The translations under genes were made by a program, and so were the position numbers. Of a stretch of 64,000 nt of DNA, positions 41,320 to 54,646 are shown in pieces. The stretch is from Oasisia sp. SBJ-2009 (lineage: Eukaryota > Annelida > Polychaeta > Sabellida > Siboglinidae): assembly GCA_964017155.1 (NCBI GenBank), contig OZ024857.1, positions 15,801,415-15,865,414 on the forward strand. Reading direction: 5' to 3'. Position 1 is the stretch's first letter; each line of letters opens with the position of its first letter. The notes beneath the pieces are model-generated. The model saw only the letters and a list, made by a program, of their open reading frames with translations. It did not search any database and was not told where the DNA came from.

Positions 41320-42695
41320 ATGGCCGAAAACGCGCAGTCAATTTATATTGTTAAGTAAGTCGACATTGCACACATCCTACACAGCTTTACGGCAATTTTG
41401 CTACTGCACGACTGCATTCATTGTGATATAGCCAAGAGTATGAGCGATATCTGAGTGTTTTCTATTTGTTGATCTAATTTTTAAATAATCGGATTTTTCG
41501 TTTCTGGTAGCTAGCTTCCCTTTGGCTTTGCTTTGGCTTTAGCCTTCACAGATAGCTCGGCTATCCGTAAGTTGTTTCGGACCATGGTCCACGCTGATGC
41601 CGAATGATAGTTCGGTCTTCCCAAGTGAACCGTCAGCTCAGACTTGCCAAGTGTTCAACACTTGAACAGTTGGGAACAAACCGTAGTCATGGGCATGCAT
41701 GGCTGACATGCAGCGACAGAGTCTGGTCAGAGACCACAAATTATTAGTAAAAACCATAATCTTTATCACGTAAACCACTAAATAACCATCATAATAAAAA
41801 ACTTTGTATAAGTATGAAAGCGTAAAATCTGCACATAATGACGATAGTGGATATAAGCCAGCTCGGAATTTCACTGCCGCAAGGCATCGTCAATCGGGTA
41901 TCCCGCCATTCAACCTATAAACATCTCGCATGTGCCTGTTTAAAAGATACAGAAGACTGAGAAATTCAAGTTTATTGTTGTAATTATTTCTTGTATTCCA
42001 TAATTATTTTGCGCTTTTCGTGATTGCCTTCAATAAGGGCGGCAATCACGAAATTAATTTCCATCATACAATGTATCTAATACTCTCATAATTAATGCAT
42101 TACACTCTACATTGGTTACGTCCTGATTATATATAATATTCAAATGGACCATATTCAAATAGCTTTGTGCATAACAATAATGAATAGTATGCTGTTTCAT
42201 CGCAGAAATAACAGGAGATGGCCACGTTGTCAAAGACTGTTTATACCAAGCGATTGCTCTCTCACCCAAGGAATACACATATAGTTGGAACTCCGAATTG
42301 ACCTTATTACTGAAAGAAGAAAGAAGCACCTCAATTGTTCACTCAAACTATTTAAAAAAATATGTTTCATTCTGTCATCAGAGAGCACTGCCCACAAATT
42401 GTGTACAACCTATGCGAAGATGAGGACGACCACTATATCTGCCACGTGATATCCACTACCATATTAGGATGTCATCAGGGCAGCAGTCATGTGACGAGGC
42501 TGAATTGGCAGCCTCGGACTGGGAAGTGGCGACTGTGCTTGCGACTGGCTCTGGCAGTGGTCTCGACCCAGGCGGTATTTCTACAGGCAGCAGGTCCACA
42601 TCAATATCTCGGGTACGATGCATGCAGTTTATCAATGTGTGTCTTGTGTGCGTGCATGTGTGCACGCGTGCGTGAGCAACTGAGCATGCGTGAAC

Positions 42696-42753
<58 letters not shown>

Positions 42754-45700
42754 CAAGATTAATTACCATTTTCTACACAAGTACAAGCAACATTAGGTGT
42801 TATTATACGGTAAGTAATCTGCTAACTGAAGAACATGAAGCTCGTTGTTGTTCATTTCCATGAATGCATTAGATCTGTGTTTTTATAGTAATTACTGTAT
42901 CCTGGAGAATGCTCAATATAGTCAATAATATGTCATTTATCAGTGTTACTTATGTAAATTTGAAAGTTATAAATATCAGTTAAAAGATGCACAGAATACA
43001 TAAAAAAAACTAAGAAATGTGTTTCTCCTGTTTGGTTTGAATGTTAAACTGAATTTATATTACTTCAGCAGTCGACTGCACTGACAAATGTCTCCAGAGG
43101 AAACACAGCAACTGTCACACCAAAGAATTTAATTGGTAAGTTGATGTTATTATAGTCAAATTGTTTTCTATTGTTGCAGCACCTGTCTACAGCCAATAAT
43201 TCTTCCATTATCTCTCTCTGAGCTTCATCCCATCTATGACCGTAATTTTATATACCGGTAACAGTTAAGTTGTATTTCTTGTTATTTTGAAGAGTATGGT
43301 GTTCACCAGATGGCAGCACAAGGTGAACTTTGGCAGTTGCAGCAACAAATACAAGGTGAGATTTTTCTTGACAAATATCCAAAGTTACCCACCCATAGGG
43401 CAACAAACACACACTAAGGACTGATGGTAGAAAGTCTACGATATATAATATTTTGAGATTTATGAAGTATTAAAAAATAACTTTGAGGTAATTGACATCA
43501 GTTCCCTTACTACCTGACAATGAACTACAGACTTGTAACATCACGATGATCACGTCTAGACTGTTGTAAATTTGTAACACTTTGCTCAGTGAATTGCAAA
43601 AGACCTCAGTTAATATGTTACAATTATGTGCAAACCACTGAGGCATGGATTATTACAAGAAAGTCACGATACAGCCACAAAACATCAGTCTTAAGACATC
43701 TACATTGGTTACCTGTTGATTATTCGGTGCAATTCTAAATCCTTACCCGCACATATAAAGCCACTGTCTACATACTTTATTTTATTGTGTACATATATTA
43801 TTACTATGTGATTTAAATATTGTTTTTATGCAACCTCCTCAGTGCAAAGTGTATTTCCACTCAATGCACAATAAAGTTATTATTAGTATTATAGAATAAC
43901 TAAATCTATAGTATGCTGAAGATTCACCCTATTCCCATCAGCATTAACATTGTTTTACTTACAGTTACCTGTGATAATGCCCAACTTTTGTGACTTTTTC
44001 AGGGGGGAGTTCTGTTGACGAGCGAGATGACCGAGGCTTGACCCCCCTCATGTGGGCGTGTACGTACAACCAGAGTCACATGGTCACATTCCTACTTGAC
44101 AATGGCGCCAACTACAACGCTGCAGGCTTCAAAGGCGAGACGTCGCTGATGCAGGCCTGTTCAGCCGGCCACCACCAGGTGGCCACACTGCTACTTAATC
44201 GAGGTTGCAATGTCAACACTGTCGATTATGTAAGTTTATATCTGTAGTGCAGTTGGGCTAAATTATTGATATCGTCCACACAAGTTGCTTTGTAAAGTAG
44301 TGGTGATATACAGGACTGTCATGCCATCAATAAATGGCAGCTAAACACAAGAAGCATTCCAACATTCCATTGTATAGTTTGTAGAAATTGAGGTCCTAAA
44401 TGTTTACCTGTGTGACAAAAAGATAAGGTTAAATTTTTGTAAAGGTCAAAGTTTGCGGGAAATTTAATTTAGCAGATACCATGCTGCCTAGTCACAATTG
44501 ACATGTACAGTCAGCATGTCAATATAAAATAATAAACACCTACAGGAGTAAATAAAAATGGTCCACTTTAGCTGGGACACCTTGTTGCTGCAGCATTGTA
44601 TGTGGAGCGGTGGTCGCGCGGTAGAGTGCCGGACTATCAATCGAGGGGACGGTGATTCAATCCCACCTACCGGTGTTTGAAACTTAGGCAGTTTCGTTCG
44701 CCCCACATTTGGCTGTGTCTTTCGTAAGAGACCCTAAATGCCGATGGTCACTTCCAGGGGAAGTAAAAGATCCCATATGGGGTAAATGTATAACCTGTTG
44801 TGGACTCACTAATTCTATAGAGAAGGATAACTCCTGCATTAGCCCAAATTTAGGCTGTTTGGAGGTAAACCATTCACCTTCACCTATCCCGTAGTCTGGT
44901 GGACCGTTGGGGCGCCACAGATGACCTTGCAACCAGCTCCCTCCATTCCTCTCGCCTCTCAGCTTTTCTCATGGCGGCGTACAGGATCATGCCCGTCCAT
45001 TCTGGGATGTTGTCCTCCCATCTCTTCTTCTGTCTGCCTCTTCTTCTCCCTCCTTGCACTGTGCCCTGCACGATTGTCTTGGCAAGCCTTGTAGATCTTG
45101 TTACGTGGCCGTACCATTTCAGTTTGTGTCTCTTAACTGTTGTCAGGAGGTCTTCGTGGGGCCCAATGGCTTGCCGAGTACTGTTTCGCACCTCCTCATT
45201 GGAGATGTGGTCTCTGTAGGTAATGCCGAGGAGCTTTCTGAGGGATCTCATCTCCATGGCCCATATCCTTCTCTCTGTGTCTGCTGTTAATGTCCAAGAC
45301 TCACAAGCGTATAGGAATATGGACATGACTAGGGAGCGCATCAGTCTGAACTTTGAGCTAAGCGCTATATTCCTGTCATTCCAGATGCGCAAGTTTGTAA
45401 TATTCCTGCCACCAATGCTGACTATCCTTCATGGTCATTCAGTGCGTCAGTCATAATTCTCTCCAAGAAGATGTTGAAGAGGGTGGGGGAGAGCACACAC
45501 CCTTGTCTTACTCCGACTGTGGTTCTGAACCAGTCCCCTATGCTGTTGTCAAGGTAGACTGCGCTGGTGGCCTTGTCATAGAGGTTCTGTATCCTTCTGA
45601 TCAGGTTGGCGTTGATGTTGTAGTGTCTCATGCTGGCCCATAGTGCTGCATGCCATACCCTGTCAAATGCCTTCTTGAAGTCAATGAAGACATGGTAGAG

Positions 45701-46710
45701 GTCTTGTTGGTGTTGAAGGTACTTCTCGCACAGTATCCTAAGGTTGAAGATCTGCTCCGTTGTGCTGCGTCGTGTTCTGAAGCCTGCTTGTTAAACCACG
45801 TAAGACCTAAAACCTGCTGATACTGCAATATTGACCTGTTTGTGCTTGGCTGGTGTTACAGAACGGTAACACAGCCCTGCTGTTTGCCATCTCCGGCAGT
45901 CACCCTCGATGCACACAACTGTTGCTTGAGCATGGCGCGGACCTGATGGCCCGCAACACCAGGGGGCACTCTCCGGCCGAACTCGCACTCAGGATGTCCA
46001 ACAGGGAAGGTAGGTGCCTTATGTACCTTGTTGCACCAGCATTGTGTTTAAATCATTGTCAACAGCTGTGTCAGTGTGACATGTTTGGTAATAATACTAT
46101 CAGAAATACTCATCCTTCCAGAAGGGATAACTTGGTAGTTCGCAAGATCAAAAACCATGCAGGCAACTCCCTAGAAGTTGCACCGATTGAAATAATTATA
46201 TTCCCCTCTAAAATATTTGTTTGATGTCAATATTCAGAATAAAATAGGATCAGTGCTATCATTATATTACTATGGTAACTTTTGAGCATTGGACCACTTA
46301 CTCTTAATCAACATGTAAAGTATCTCGGAAAGCACAGTAGATAATTGTTTTTACGTTTGATAATTGTTGCCTCTCTAAAAGGCCTTTCTCCTACCTGACA
46401 GAATTGAATGGTAATTTCCCTGTGGCGTCACTGCTGTGGCGTCACTGCTGTGGCGTCACTTCAGTACTCTTGGGTTGTTCCAAAGATGTACTGATTATGG
46501 ATATTTAAAATATGTGTGTGTTACAATGTATTTTATGTGCCTCTGAGCGGAAATATTTTCCCGGATATACAGCGCTTTACAAATAAATATTATTATGTAC
46601 GCCAGAGCTTCATAAACCCTTTTGATTCACACCAGTTTATGTTGCTATTGATCTTTTCAGTGCAACACGTAATTGAGAAGCACATGTTGAGTCTACTGGA
46701 ACCAACGTGA
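41320..46710 (+). CDS. RFXANK: RFXANK/ANKRA2 ankyrin-repeat protein (7 exons)
   Basis: RFXANK/ANKRA2 proteins use a C-terminal ankyrin domain to bind PxLPx[I/L] motifs, for example in RFX-family factors and class IIa HDACs. The exons are 41320-41354, 42468-42612, 43069-43135, 43293-43355, 44003-44229, 45862-46009 and 46661-46710. They total 735 bases and 244 residues plus stop, with agreeing phases. The acidic or serine-rich N-terminus (MAENAQSIYIVK, SSGQQSCDEAELAASD) is followed by TALTNVSRGN, EYGVHQMAAQGELWQLQQQI, then ankyrin repeats RGLTPLMWACTYNQSHMVTF, GETSLMQACSAGHHQVATLL, NGNTALLFAISGSHPRCTQL and the family-specific end VQHVIEKHMLSLLE. ATG 41320 is chosen because exon 1 joins the next exon in phase and lies at the CpG-rich region. 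Exon 2 alone could start at ATG 42469. Which vertebrate paralogue it represents (RFXANK or ANKRA2) cannot be settled; it may be the unduplicated ancestor. Confidence 0.92.
42697..42750. repeat. (GT)n microsatellite
   Basis: About 25 GT units just after the RFXANK exon 42468-42612. Confidence 0.95.
43640..43882 (+). mobile_element. LINE 3'-end relic
   Basis: The + strand near 43690-43760 reads LRHLHWLPVDYSVQF, a stop, then ILTRTYKAT. This is followed by a 3' UTR (AGTGCAAAGTGTATTTCCAC ... AATAAAGTTATTATTAG) that is the reverse complement of the LINE tail at 24737-24850. Both belong to the same LINE family. Confidence 0.7.
44600..44862 (+). mobile_element. tRNA-derived SINE, family A, copy 1
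   Basis: GGTCGCGCGGTAGAGTGCCG (A-box-like) and GGTGATTCAATCCCACCTAC (B-box-like) form a tRNA-like head. A body (GTGGACTCACTAATTCTATA) follows, shared with the copy at 60298-60612. It lies in RFXANK intron 5. Confidence 0.75.
44880..45830 (-). mobile_element. 5'-truncated, internally deleted LINE reverse transcriptase (RTE-like)
   Basis: The - strand reads GFRTRRSTTEQIFNLRILCE, FIDFKKAFDRVWHAALW (motif A), GVRQGCVLSPTLFNIFLE (motif B), then jumps to IWNDRNIALSSKFRLMRSLV, FLYACESWTL and the C-terminal RRGRQKKRWEDNIPEWTG. The catalytic FADD/YADD segment between ITNLR and IWNDRN is missing, and a shift occurs near 45425. The copy is therefore dead. The family is common in invertebrates. The insertion is in RFXANK intron 5. 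Confidence 0.85.
46421..46463. repeat. 15-bp triplication
   Basis: Three copies of CTGTGGCGTCACTG in RFXANK intron 6. Confidence 0.85.
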
Positions 46711-48426
46711 CTACAGGAATAACATGACTAGAGAACAACCTACTATAAACCATGTCAAGTCTTCGGATGACTCCCAAGATAACATCCTAGCAGACCAGGG
46801 GCTGTTGTTTACGCCTGGTCTCATGGCATATCAACTTACAAAACATGGATTTGTAAATCCACTCCCCACCCAAAATACCAACATTCAAATGTGAGGAATA
46901 TATGACTGGTTTATGCTGTACTGGACAGTGTGTGAATAGTTGGGACAGGTAATTATGGTAATTTCCTGGAGTCACATGGCATGGCTGCCTGGTTCCTTCG
47001 CTGAAGACTGATAGACAGCCGGGGCAAACTATGACTGGTTCGGCTCATTTTTGCACTGAGTGAGATGTACCACAAGCGGCTTGAGACGATGAATAGAGGG
47101 ATATATCATGCATGGAACAGCCAAGTATCAGCAACCGATTTCAGACATGTCAGAAGATTGACTTGTCAAGGTTTGACATTCCCTGAAGTTGTGTTACACT
47201 GGCATGCATGAATCGACCATTACAGTTGGTGAAGATCTATGTAACATCCGTCCACAGAATGTCTGTTATGTTTTACCTTCAGTTCCATGCTCATTTGTAT
47301 GTAAATTCATTAATAAAATATAACTTTAATAACAACTTCTGGTTATTATATATTACCTACTGGATATTAATCGAGTTTGAAAACAGACAAGTAATAACAG
47401 ATTGCTGCTTGGTTTGCATTTCTTTAATTACAGTTTCATCGTATACTATGTCACATTACACTTCAGTCAGAAATGCTGGACCCAAACGTGTGATCATTAT
47501 GTACAAACAAACTGGAAATAAGTCGCAAGAGGGTCTCGCTCAGCAAAACAATCAAAACACTGGGTGTCATACGGACGGAAAATGTTTAACTCTGTAAATA
47601 CTTTTTTTAGTTGACAAAGTGGGGTAAACTTTATAGTTAGCAGTCAGTTGACCTTTAAGGCATATCTAAATTGTTCGTGATTATTACTCTTCATGCCAGA
47701 ATTCCACAGTGTTTGCAGTCATGTTAAATTTATGACATAAGTGTTGATGGAAAATAATTTGTAAAAGGCATAACTTTTTGACTATCATGAAACAAGACAC
47801 TTGCCTACCACTGAAGTAAAATATTACACCTGGATAATCATGAATTTCAGCATGTTTTTCATTACCGCTGCCCTGAAATCCCCCCCCCCCCCGATTCCCA
47901 CCTAAATAGTACGACAGAACCCCAGAGCAGGCACATGAACACACAATATAGTCGTTTCCAATGACATTTAAATGCTATCTACAAAATAGCTACAGGTGCA
48001 TATATATCTTAGGAATCGCCACATATCACAAACCATATTACCACCTTTCCTCTATTCTCCGTCAACAATGATGCATCCCTTGAGATTTCAATCAATGTCG
48101 GTCAAACTTGTGAAACTAGACACGTTTATGGTACAAGCATGTGTAAATAACACACCATGGACTGATACTGATTTCTGCAACATGAGCAGACATTGCAAAA
48201 GAGACATCTACGTCTCTTCAAAAATAGACCATCCGTAAATGCCACACGTCCTTGTTCAGGCTTTGGGAAAGTACAACGTTAAATCACGTTGTAGATGCGC
48301 CATCAAATGCATGTTAGTTGAGGATTTTGTGAGCTGACATGATCATGTGTCAGTCAATCATATGTCGACAGTAACTCCACATGCAATGTTCTATTTCTCG
48401 CTGTAAACAGCGCAAGATGACAGATA
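46711..48426. other. Intergenic 3'-3' region between RFXANK and CWC22
   Basis: This 1.7 kb holds the RFXANK 3' UTR, with a candidate AATAAA at 47312, a C13 run at 47880-47892, and the presumed CWC22 3' UTR. No conserved coding segment was recognised; short open frames here look like chance. Confidence 0.6.
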
Positions 48427-51400
48427 TCATCGTCTGTCATGTTCCCTATGTCTGCGTCGCTCCCGTGACCCTCCATCGTTTCGGCGACGATGCTCCCTTG
48501 ACTCATCACGCGGGGATCTGGGAGCTCGATGCTCCCTCGATTCATCACGTGGGGATCTGGGAGCTCGCTTCTCCCTCGATTCATCACGTGGGGATCTGGG
48601 AGCTCGCTTCTCCCTCGATTCATCACGCGGGGATCTGGGAGCTCGATGCTCCCTCGATTCATCACGTGGGGATCTGGGAGCTCGATGCTCCCTCGATTCA
48701 TCACGCGGGGATCTGGGAGCTCGATGCTCCCTCGATTCATCACGTGGGGATCTGGGAGCTCGCTTCTCCCTCGATTCATCACGCTGGGATATGGGAGCTC
48801 GATGCTCCCTCGATTCATCACGCGGGGATCTGGGAGCTCGATGCTCCCTCGATTCATCACGTGGGGATCTGATAGCTCGCTTCCGTCTCTGTTCATCCCT
48901 CTCCGAGTCATCATCCATCGGCTCCTCCCTTCTCTCCATCCGTACATTCCTTCTGTCCTCTATTACCCTTTCTCTGCCCATCTTCTTGTCCCGTTTATGT
49001 TTCCCCAACCTCTCCGCCTCGTTCCGTTCATCGCGTCTATGTTTTCCCACCTTTTCCCTGTCCATGGATTCTTCCCTCCTGTCCTCCACCCCCCTTCCGT
49101 CCTCCACCCCCCTTCCCTTCTCCACACGTTCATCCCTCTGTTTGCGTCCACTTTCCTTGTTCGTCCGTTCACCGTTTCTATCCGTGCGTTCGTCCCGTCT
49201 TCGATGAGGCTGTTCTCCCGCTTCCCGACGAGCCAAGTTAGCTTTTTCATGGCGATCTTTCTTCGCAAGATGCCTCTTGTGGTTGCTGCCGTGACGAGCT
49301 GGTGACGCTGCTGATGACGATGATGACGAAGATGAGTCATCAGAATCTGAAAGTGCAACAGCATCACGTAAAAATTCTAGTAAAAACATGTACAGGAAAT
49401 TATTCACGTTCCACTCTGTATTGTATGTATCAGCATTATAAAGTAAGAACAGGAAAATATACCAGAATTAACACGACTTTGGTAAACAAATGCAAGAACT
49501 AAATGCTTGCAATAACAAATATAACGCATTAATTGATTGTCCTTCCAAGTGCTGTGCTGAACTTCATATACAAATTCCAACCTGCCACGATGACACCAAC
49601 GTGTGGACAATTATAACCTTACAAATACATGATGATAATGATGCATTTTTGTAATATTATCTTACATTAGCTACTTATAAACAAATAGTAAAATTTATTT
49701 TAACAAATTGATGTACTGAAATAAATCGATTCATTAAAAAAAGATGAACAAGTTATTCAAAATTTTAAATATGACATTTCACGAGGTGTCTGTGTGAAGT
49801 GACGTGTCTAGCATTGACCAATGACCAGTGTGGTCATCTTACCCGAGTCAGACGAGGATGAGGATGATTCGGAGGAGGACTCGCTGCTGGAGCTGCTGCT
49901 GTCACTGGAGGAGCCTGACTCGGAGTTGCTGGAGTCTGAGCCCTCAGACTCCACCTCCGGGGGCTTCTCTAGCGTTGGCTTCGGCATCGTCTTCAGGTGG
50001 GCCCGCAACTCATCCCTGTGGCAGACAGTCAAGTCAATCATGCCGTTTGTACCTCATGATAAAGTGTTATTTGCCATTTTCAACATGCAGGTACATGTCC
50101 AATTTTTTATATATGTTCTTTAAAATAAACACATTATATTTAAAAATAATTAGGTTAAACTACTAAATAAATATATCTAAAATGTCTTTTAAAATGGCAA
50201 ATTATCTATTTAAAAATTATTATGTTAAGCTGATATCAGGGAGGGGAAAGTGAATCGGGGAGGGGAAGTGATCGGGGAGGATGGGGGGTACAATACTCAC
50301 TACGATTATAAGCATTGTCAATACGAATGTCATTGTGTCATGTGAATATCTACCACAAATTTCGTCTTTGGGGGACTGTTATTAATGGTTATTGTATTGT
50401 AATAAATAAATATTATAACATGTCTAAAATGTCATTTAAGAAAATGTAATTAATAAAAAATTATTATGTCAATTGTTTCACAATGAGAGAATATTCGAGA
50501 TTTGTACGTCATTATGTGTGAAATGCTGGATGTGTAGTAATAATAAAGGCCGACTAACATCTGGCAATGGAGGAATCCAACATCCAAAAGGAATATAAGG
50601 AACCGTCTAGTTCTGGTATAGAAGCATCGGTATCTATTCCATTCCACTCATCATTGGCACCACTGAAGTGTTCATTTCCTCTATTATAAACACTCACTCT
50701 GTGGAACTCACTCCCCGTCTGCATTAAATTAGAAGGAAACACAATTTTTATTTCACTGTCACCTAAAAATCTATATTTCTAAAACTCCCGATCATCCTTA
50801 GTTTTGAACTATTCAGTGCACCTGTTGGTGGCTTTCACATTGTGAGTCATCACAAGCAGCGTAATCCTTTGGTTTTGTTGTGTCACTGAAATTGATTTTT
50901 GAGGATATGAGCACACAAGAACCTTGCTATCATCACAGGCTGAGCTGCTGTCACTTACGTGAGTCCACCGAGACCGATGGATGTGAAGAAGTTGATGGCA
51001 AAGCGAGTGTCACGTGGGTTGTCACGCGGCATCAGACCCTCAAAGAACGGCTGCAGAGTTCTGTATGGTAGCAAAAGACATTTCCATGATTACCTTAAAT
51101 TTGTTGATCAAACTAATAGAAAATTGGTCTGTGGCTTATATACATCATCCTACAAAAGTCAAGATATTTATTGAAAACATAGAAACTGTTTTTCGTCAAA
51201 TTTATCTTGTTTGTTAACTCAAAGTATATTTATAAATTTGCATTAAAAGTATTTTTCACATTTGCTGCTTATTTATACAAAGCTGTGTGTTGACCGATAA
51301 ACACGTGATAACTCACGGATCCTTCAGTCGGTCATTGAGTTTAGCCAGGCCAAGATACTCGGACAACTCCTGGAAGAGGATCTTGATGAAGATACGACTT

Positions 51401-54400
51401 GACGATGTTGTATCGTCTTCATTCAACCGAATTATCTTCAGCACCTGTGAAGGGAAACAACAACATGAGTAGAACTCTTGTCACGGGCATATGATATCAC
51501 ATTTTCTTTTCAATTTTAAATAAGATAAATAAGTTATTTTATTAACATTAATTGGTTAATTAGTTTGGTTAATAAATAAAAATATATCCCTTTTCAAGTT
51601 AACTATTTCTAGCGACCTATGCTGAAGCTACAGCCTGTATAAAGTAACTTAAAATGATTTCCCTAAACCAATCTTTACATTTAATGAACCCCTCTGATGA
51701 AACAACAAGATGAGAACATAAACAACATAGTGCATAATTTACTTAGTGCTCTCTCTGCTGTGTGGTGTTTTGTATCTTACACTCAAAGTACACACGCACG
51801 CACGCACGCACGCACGCACACACACACGCATGAACGCATACACACGCACGCACGCATGCACGCACACACACACACACATACACACACACACACACACATT
51901 TAAAAGATATAAATTTATAACTAAAGCAAAACAGGTGTCACATAGAAAAATGATGTAAATTTGACATTATTTATTTAAAATATTCTGCATGGAGCCTACG
52001 AAACGGTCATAAAACAAAGAAGTCTGTTGTTGTCACTGACCTCCCACAAGATGGCGTCGGTGTAGAGGAGATGGGCAAAGAACTTGGCCACGTTCCTCAG
52101 TTTGTTGGTCTCCAGCTGGTGGACGGTGTCGTACTGTTCCTGGAACATCTGCTGGAAGGGCAGCACGTACTTCTTCTCCAGCATACAGAACCGCTGTGAA
52201 CAAAAACATACTGGAATTGGATGCGGGGAATTCTCACTGGGACACCAGACCATCCTTGGCTACGATCTTAGTAGTAGCTACGTAACTTATATTACATATA
52301 AATGTAGTAAAAATTCAGTATATGTATATAAGTATATATATAGTTATGTAACTGTATAATTAGTTAATTAATCAATAGTATGTGATTACAATAATACCTT
52401 TGTAATGAGATCGACATAGCTGTTCCAAATATCTCTTTTTAGCAATGTTATAACTGGTTTTATGATGTTACAACAGCATAATAGTAATCTATGATATCTA
52501 CACTAACTAAATTCACCAATATCTGAAAATATACCTTTCCATTTAAAAATACCCATTCTCACACTTTGATGCTGAATTGCCGGCTTCGGAAATCCCGACT
52601 TATACCTGATTTTGGTGTGTCGGGTCACATGTGTGGTATAATAACTAAAGTATAAAATAATGATAACATTAAAGTGAGTTTAAAATAACGTGTTTTAAGG
52701 CGAGATTTAAATGTGTCAATGCACTAGAGTTATCACAGTCCATCTCACCTGTGCTAGAAGACCAAAGAACTTCTCATATGTTCTCTGCTGGGCGCAGCAG
52801 TCGAGGATCATGTTGCACAGTTCCACCTCCTGGCCTGGCTTAAACTCCAGCTTCAGCAGTTTGTGGGCACATTCCTCAAAGTCAAGACTGCTGTGTATCG
52901 TCAAGTAGATAGTTCGTCTGAGCGCCACCAGGTTTGTCTCCGTCGTGTCGACAATTGTGTGCTTGTTGTGCTCTGGCAGTGTCAAAACAAACCAGTGAGT
53001 CCAGTAACCTTCTAACCCTCTTTATCCTGACAAAATTAAGGAGATCATTCGGGCAGGTATCTACGTAAATTTCATCGTAATGTAAGTGATTCTACTGGTT
53101 TCTGAGTTGCTGTTATCACAAAAACGGATATCATCAGATCACTTTCTGTAATGGTTTATGTTATCACAACATTGTTGACTTAGTATTCAGGCCAGCAAGC
53201 TTGTCTATTTGTGAATCTGACGTGATCTGACTTTTCCTTAAACTATGATTACTCCCTTCCCCAAGTCCTTACCTTCCTCCTCCTCTTCCTCGTCGCTGCT
53301 ACTCCCAGATCCCCCCGAGCCGCTCCCACCTCCATCCGAGTCAGAACTGTCCTCCTCCAAAATATCTGAAATTGTGCAAACATCGCAATAATCACATCTG
53401 TATACACCAACTATATATGTGAATTTATTTTCCAGATGTCTTTTATAAAGACAAGACTACAATTATTTTATTTTCACTTGTTTTAATATTACATTTAATG
53501 TGGATTTATATCATTAACATTATTACTCCTTACAACTATGCAATGGAATGTGTTTGAAATGCACAAAAATTATGTTGAAAACATATCATGATACTATAAA
53601 GAAATGTACTGAAACTCAAGTCCATATGTCACATGCCTAGCTTCTGTGTCTGAACTGACCTCTTTTGAGCACTTTGTATTTATCCTCATTTTCCTGGTAC
53701 TCTGGATCCACCTTGAACACATCTACAATAAAAACAGATCATCATAGAAAACCATAATCAAATTAGGCCTAGCATTTAATATACACATGTACCATTATAT
53801 TAATGCAACCACACAGCTCAAACCATATATGACAATAAATTGTACTAAAAACTAATGTTATTCTAGAAAAATTTATTCAACCAACCAATTATCAAATACT
53901 GACATACATGTATGTTTTCAGACGAACTAAACACATAACATGTGTTTACAATAATCACTGACCAGTGCCAACAGGATTTCACAACAGTAATCCATCTGCA
54001 ACATTCTGTTATAATTATCAAACCAAAATATATTACTATTTAGCAGGCAGCACAAAAACAACGTTGGGATAATATCCACTGGATATTTAATATGTTGCTA
54101 TGTTCTAACAGAAGTATCATAATATTCTCAGAACAGCCCAATATTATCTATATCGATACTTCAGGAACATCTAGATAATAGTCAGTTAATGTCTGCAAAA
54201 ATGTGTGCTTTGGGCCAGCCAACATTTATGACTTGTAACAATTATCTGCTTCTACCAGGAGATTCCTGTCATTGGTGATATCAGGTGTATCATTACACAG
54301 TGACATTCCAAACTGACAGACCTAGGGTGGGCTCACTGAGCACACTTACTAAGGATGTCCTCTGGGTCGGCTGCATCCTCCAGAGTCATCATGTGTGTGA

Positions 54401-54609
54401 ACTGGTCCTCTTCCTCCACCAAGTCTAGGTCCTCTATCACTGCTGGGTGGGCCTAAACATATTACCAACACAAGACACTGTCACACCAATCATACCTCAA
54501 CAATTGTAGAAACATTACCAGAGGACAATATCCTTGCTAGCACATATCTAGTCTCATTTAACCGACTGACTCTGACTCTCTCTCTGACTCTCTCTCTCTC
54601 TCTCTCTCA

Positions 54610-54646
<37 letters not shown>

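Noticed and set aside
42054..42329. - strand frame with LGERAIAWYKQSL, possible LINE end
   Set aside because: Only a faint resemblance to LINE C-terminal segments; too weak to call.
44600..44680. Possible functional tRNA gene
   Set aside because: A- and B-box-like blocks are present but the flanks and second copy at 60.3 kb show a SINE; no complete acceptor stem pairing was seen.
48381..49305. Antisense open frames over the CWC22 last exon
   Set aside because: Shadows of the coding minisatellite and RD-rich sequence on the - strand.
50554..50742. - strand frame [18 protein letters not shown]...
   Set aside because: Within a CWC22 intron, no family recognised; could be an old LINE end but unsupported.
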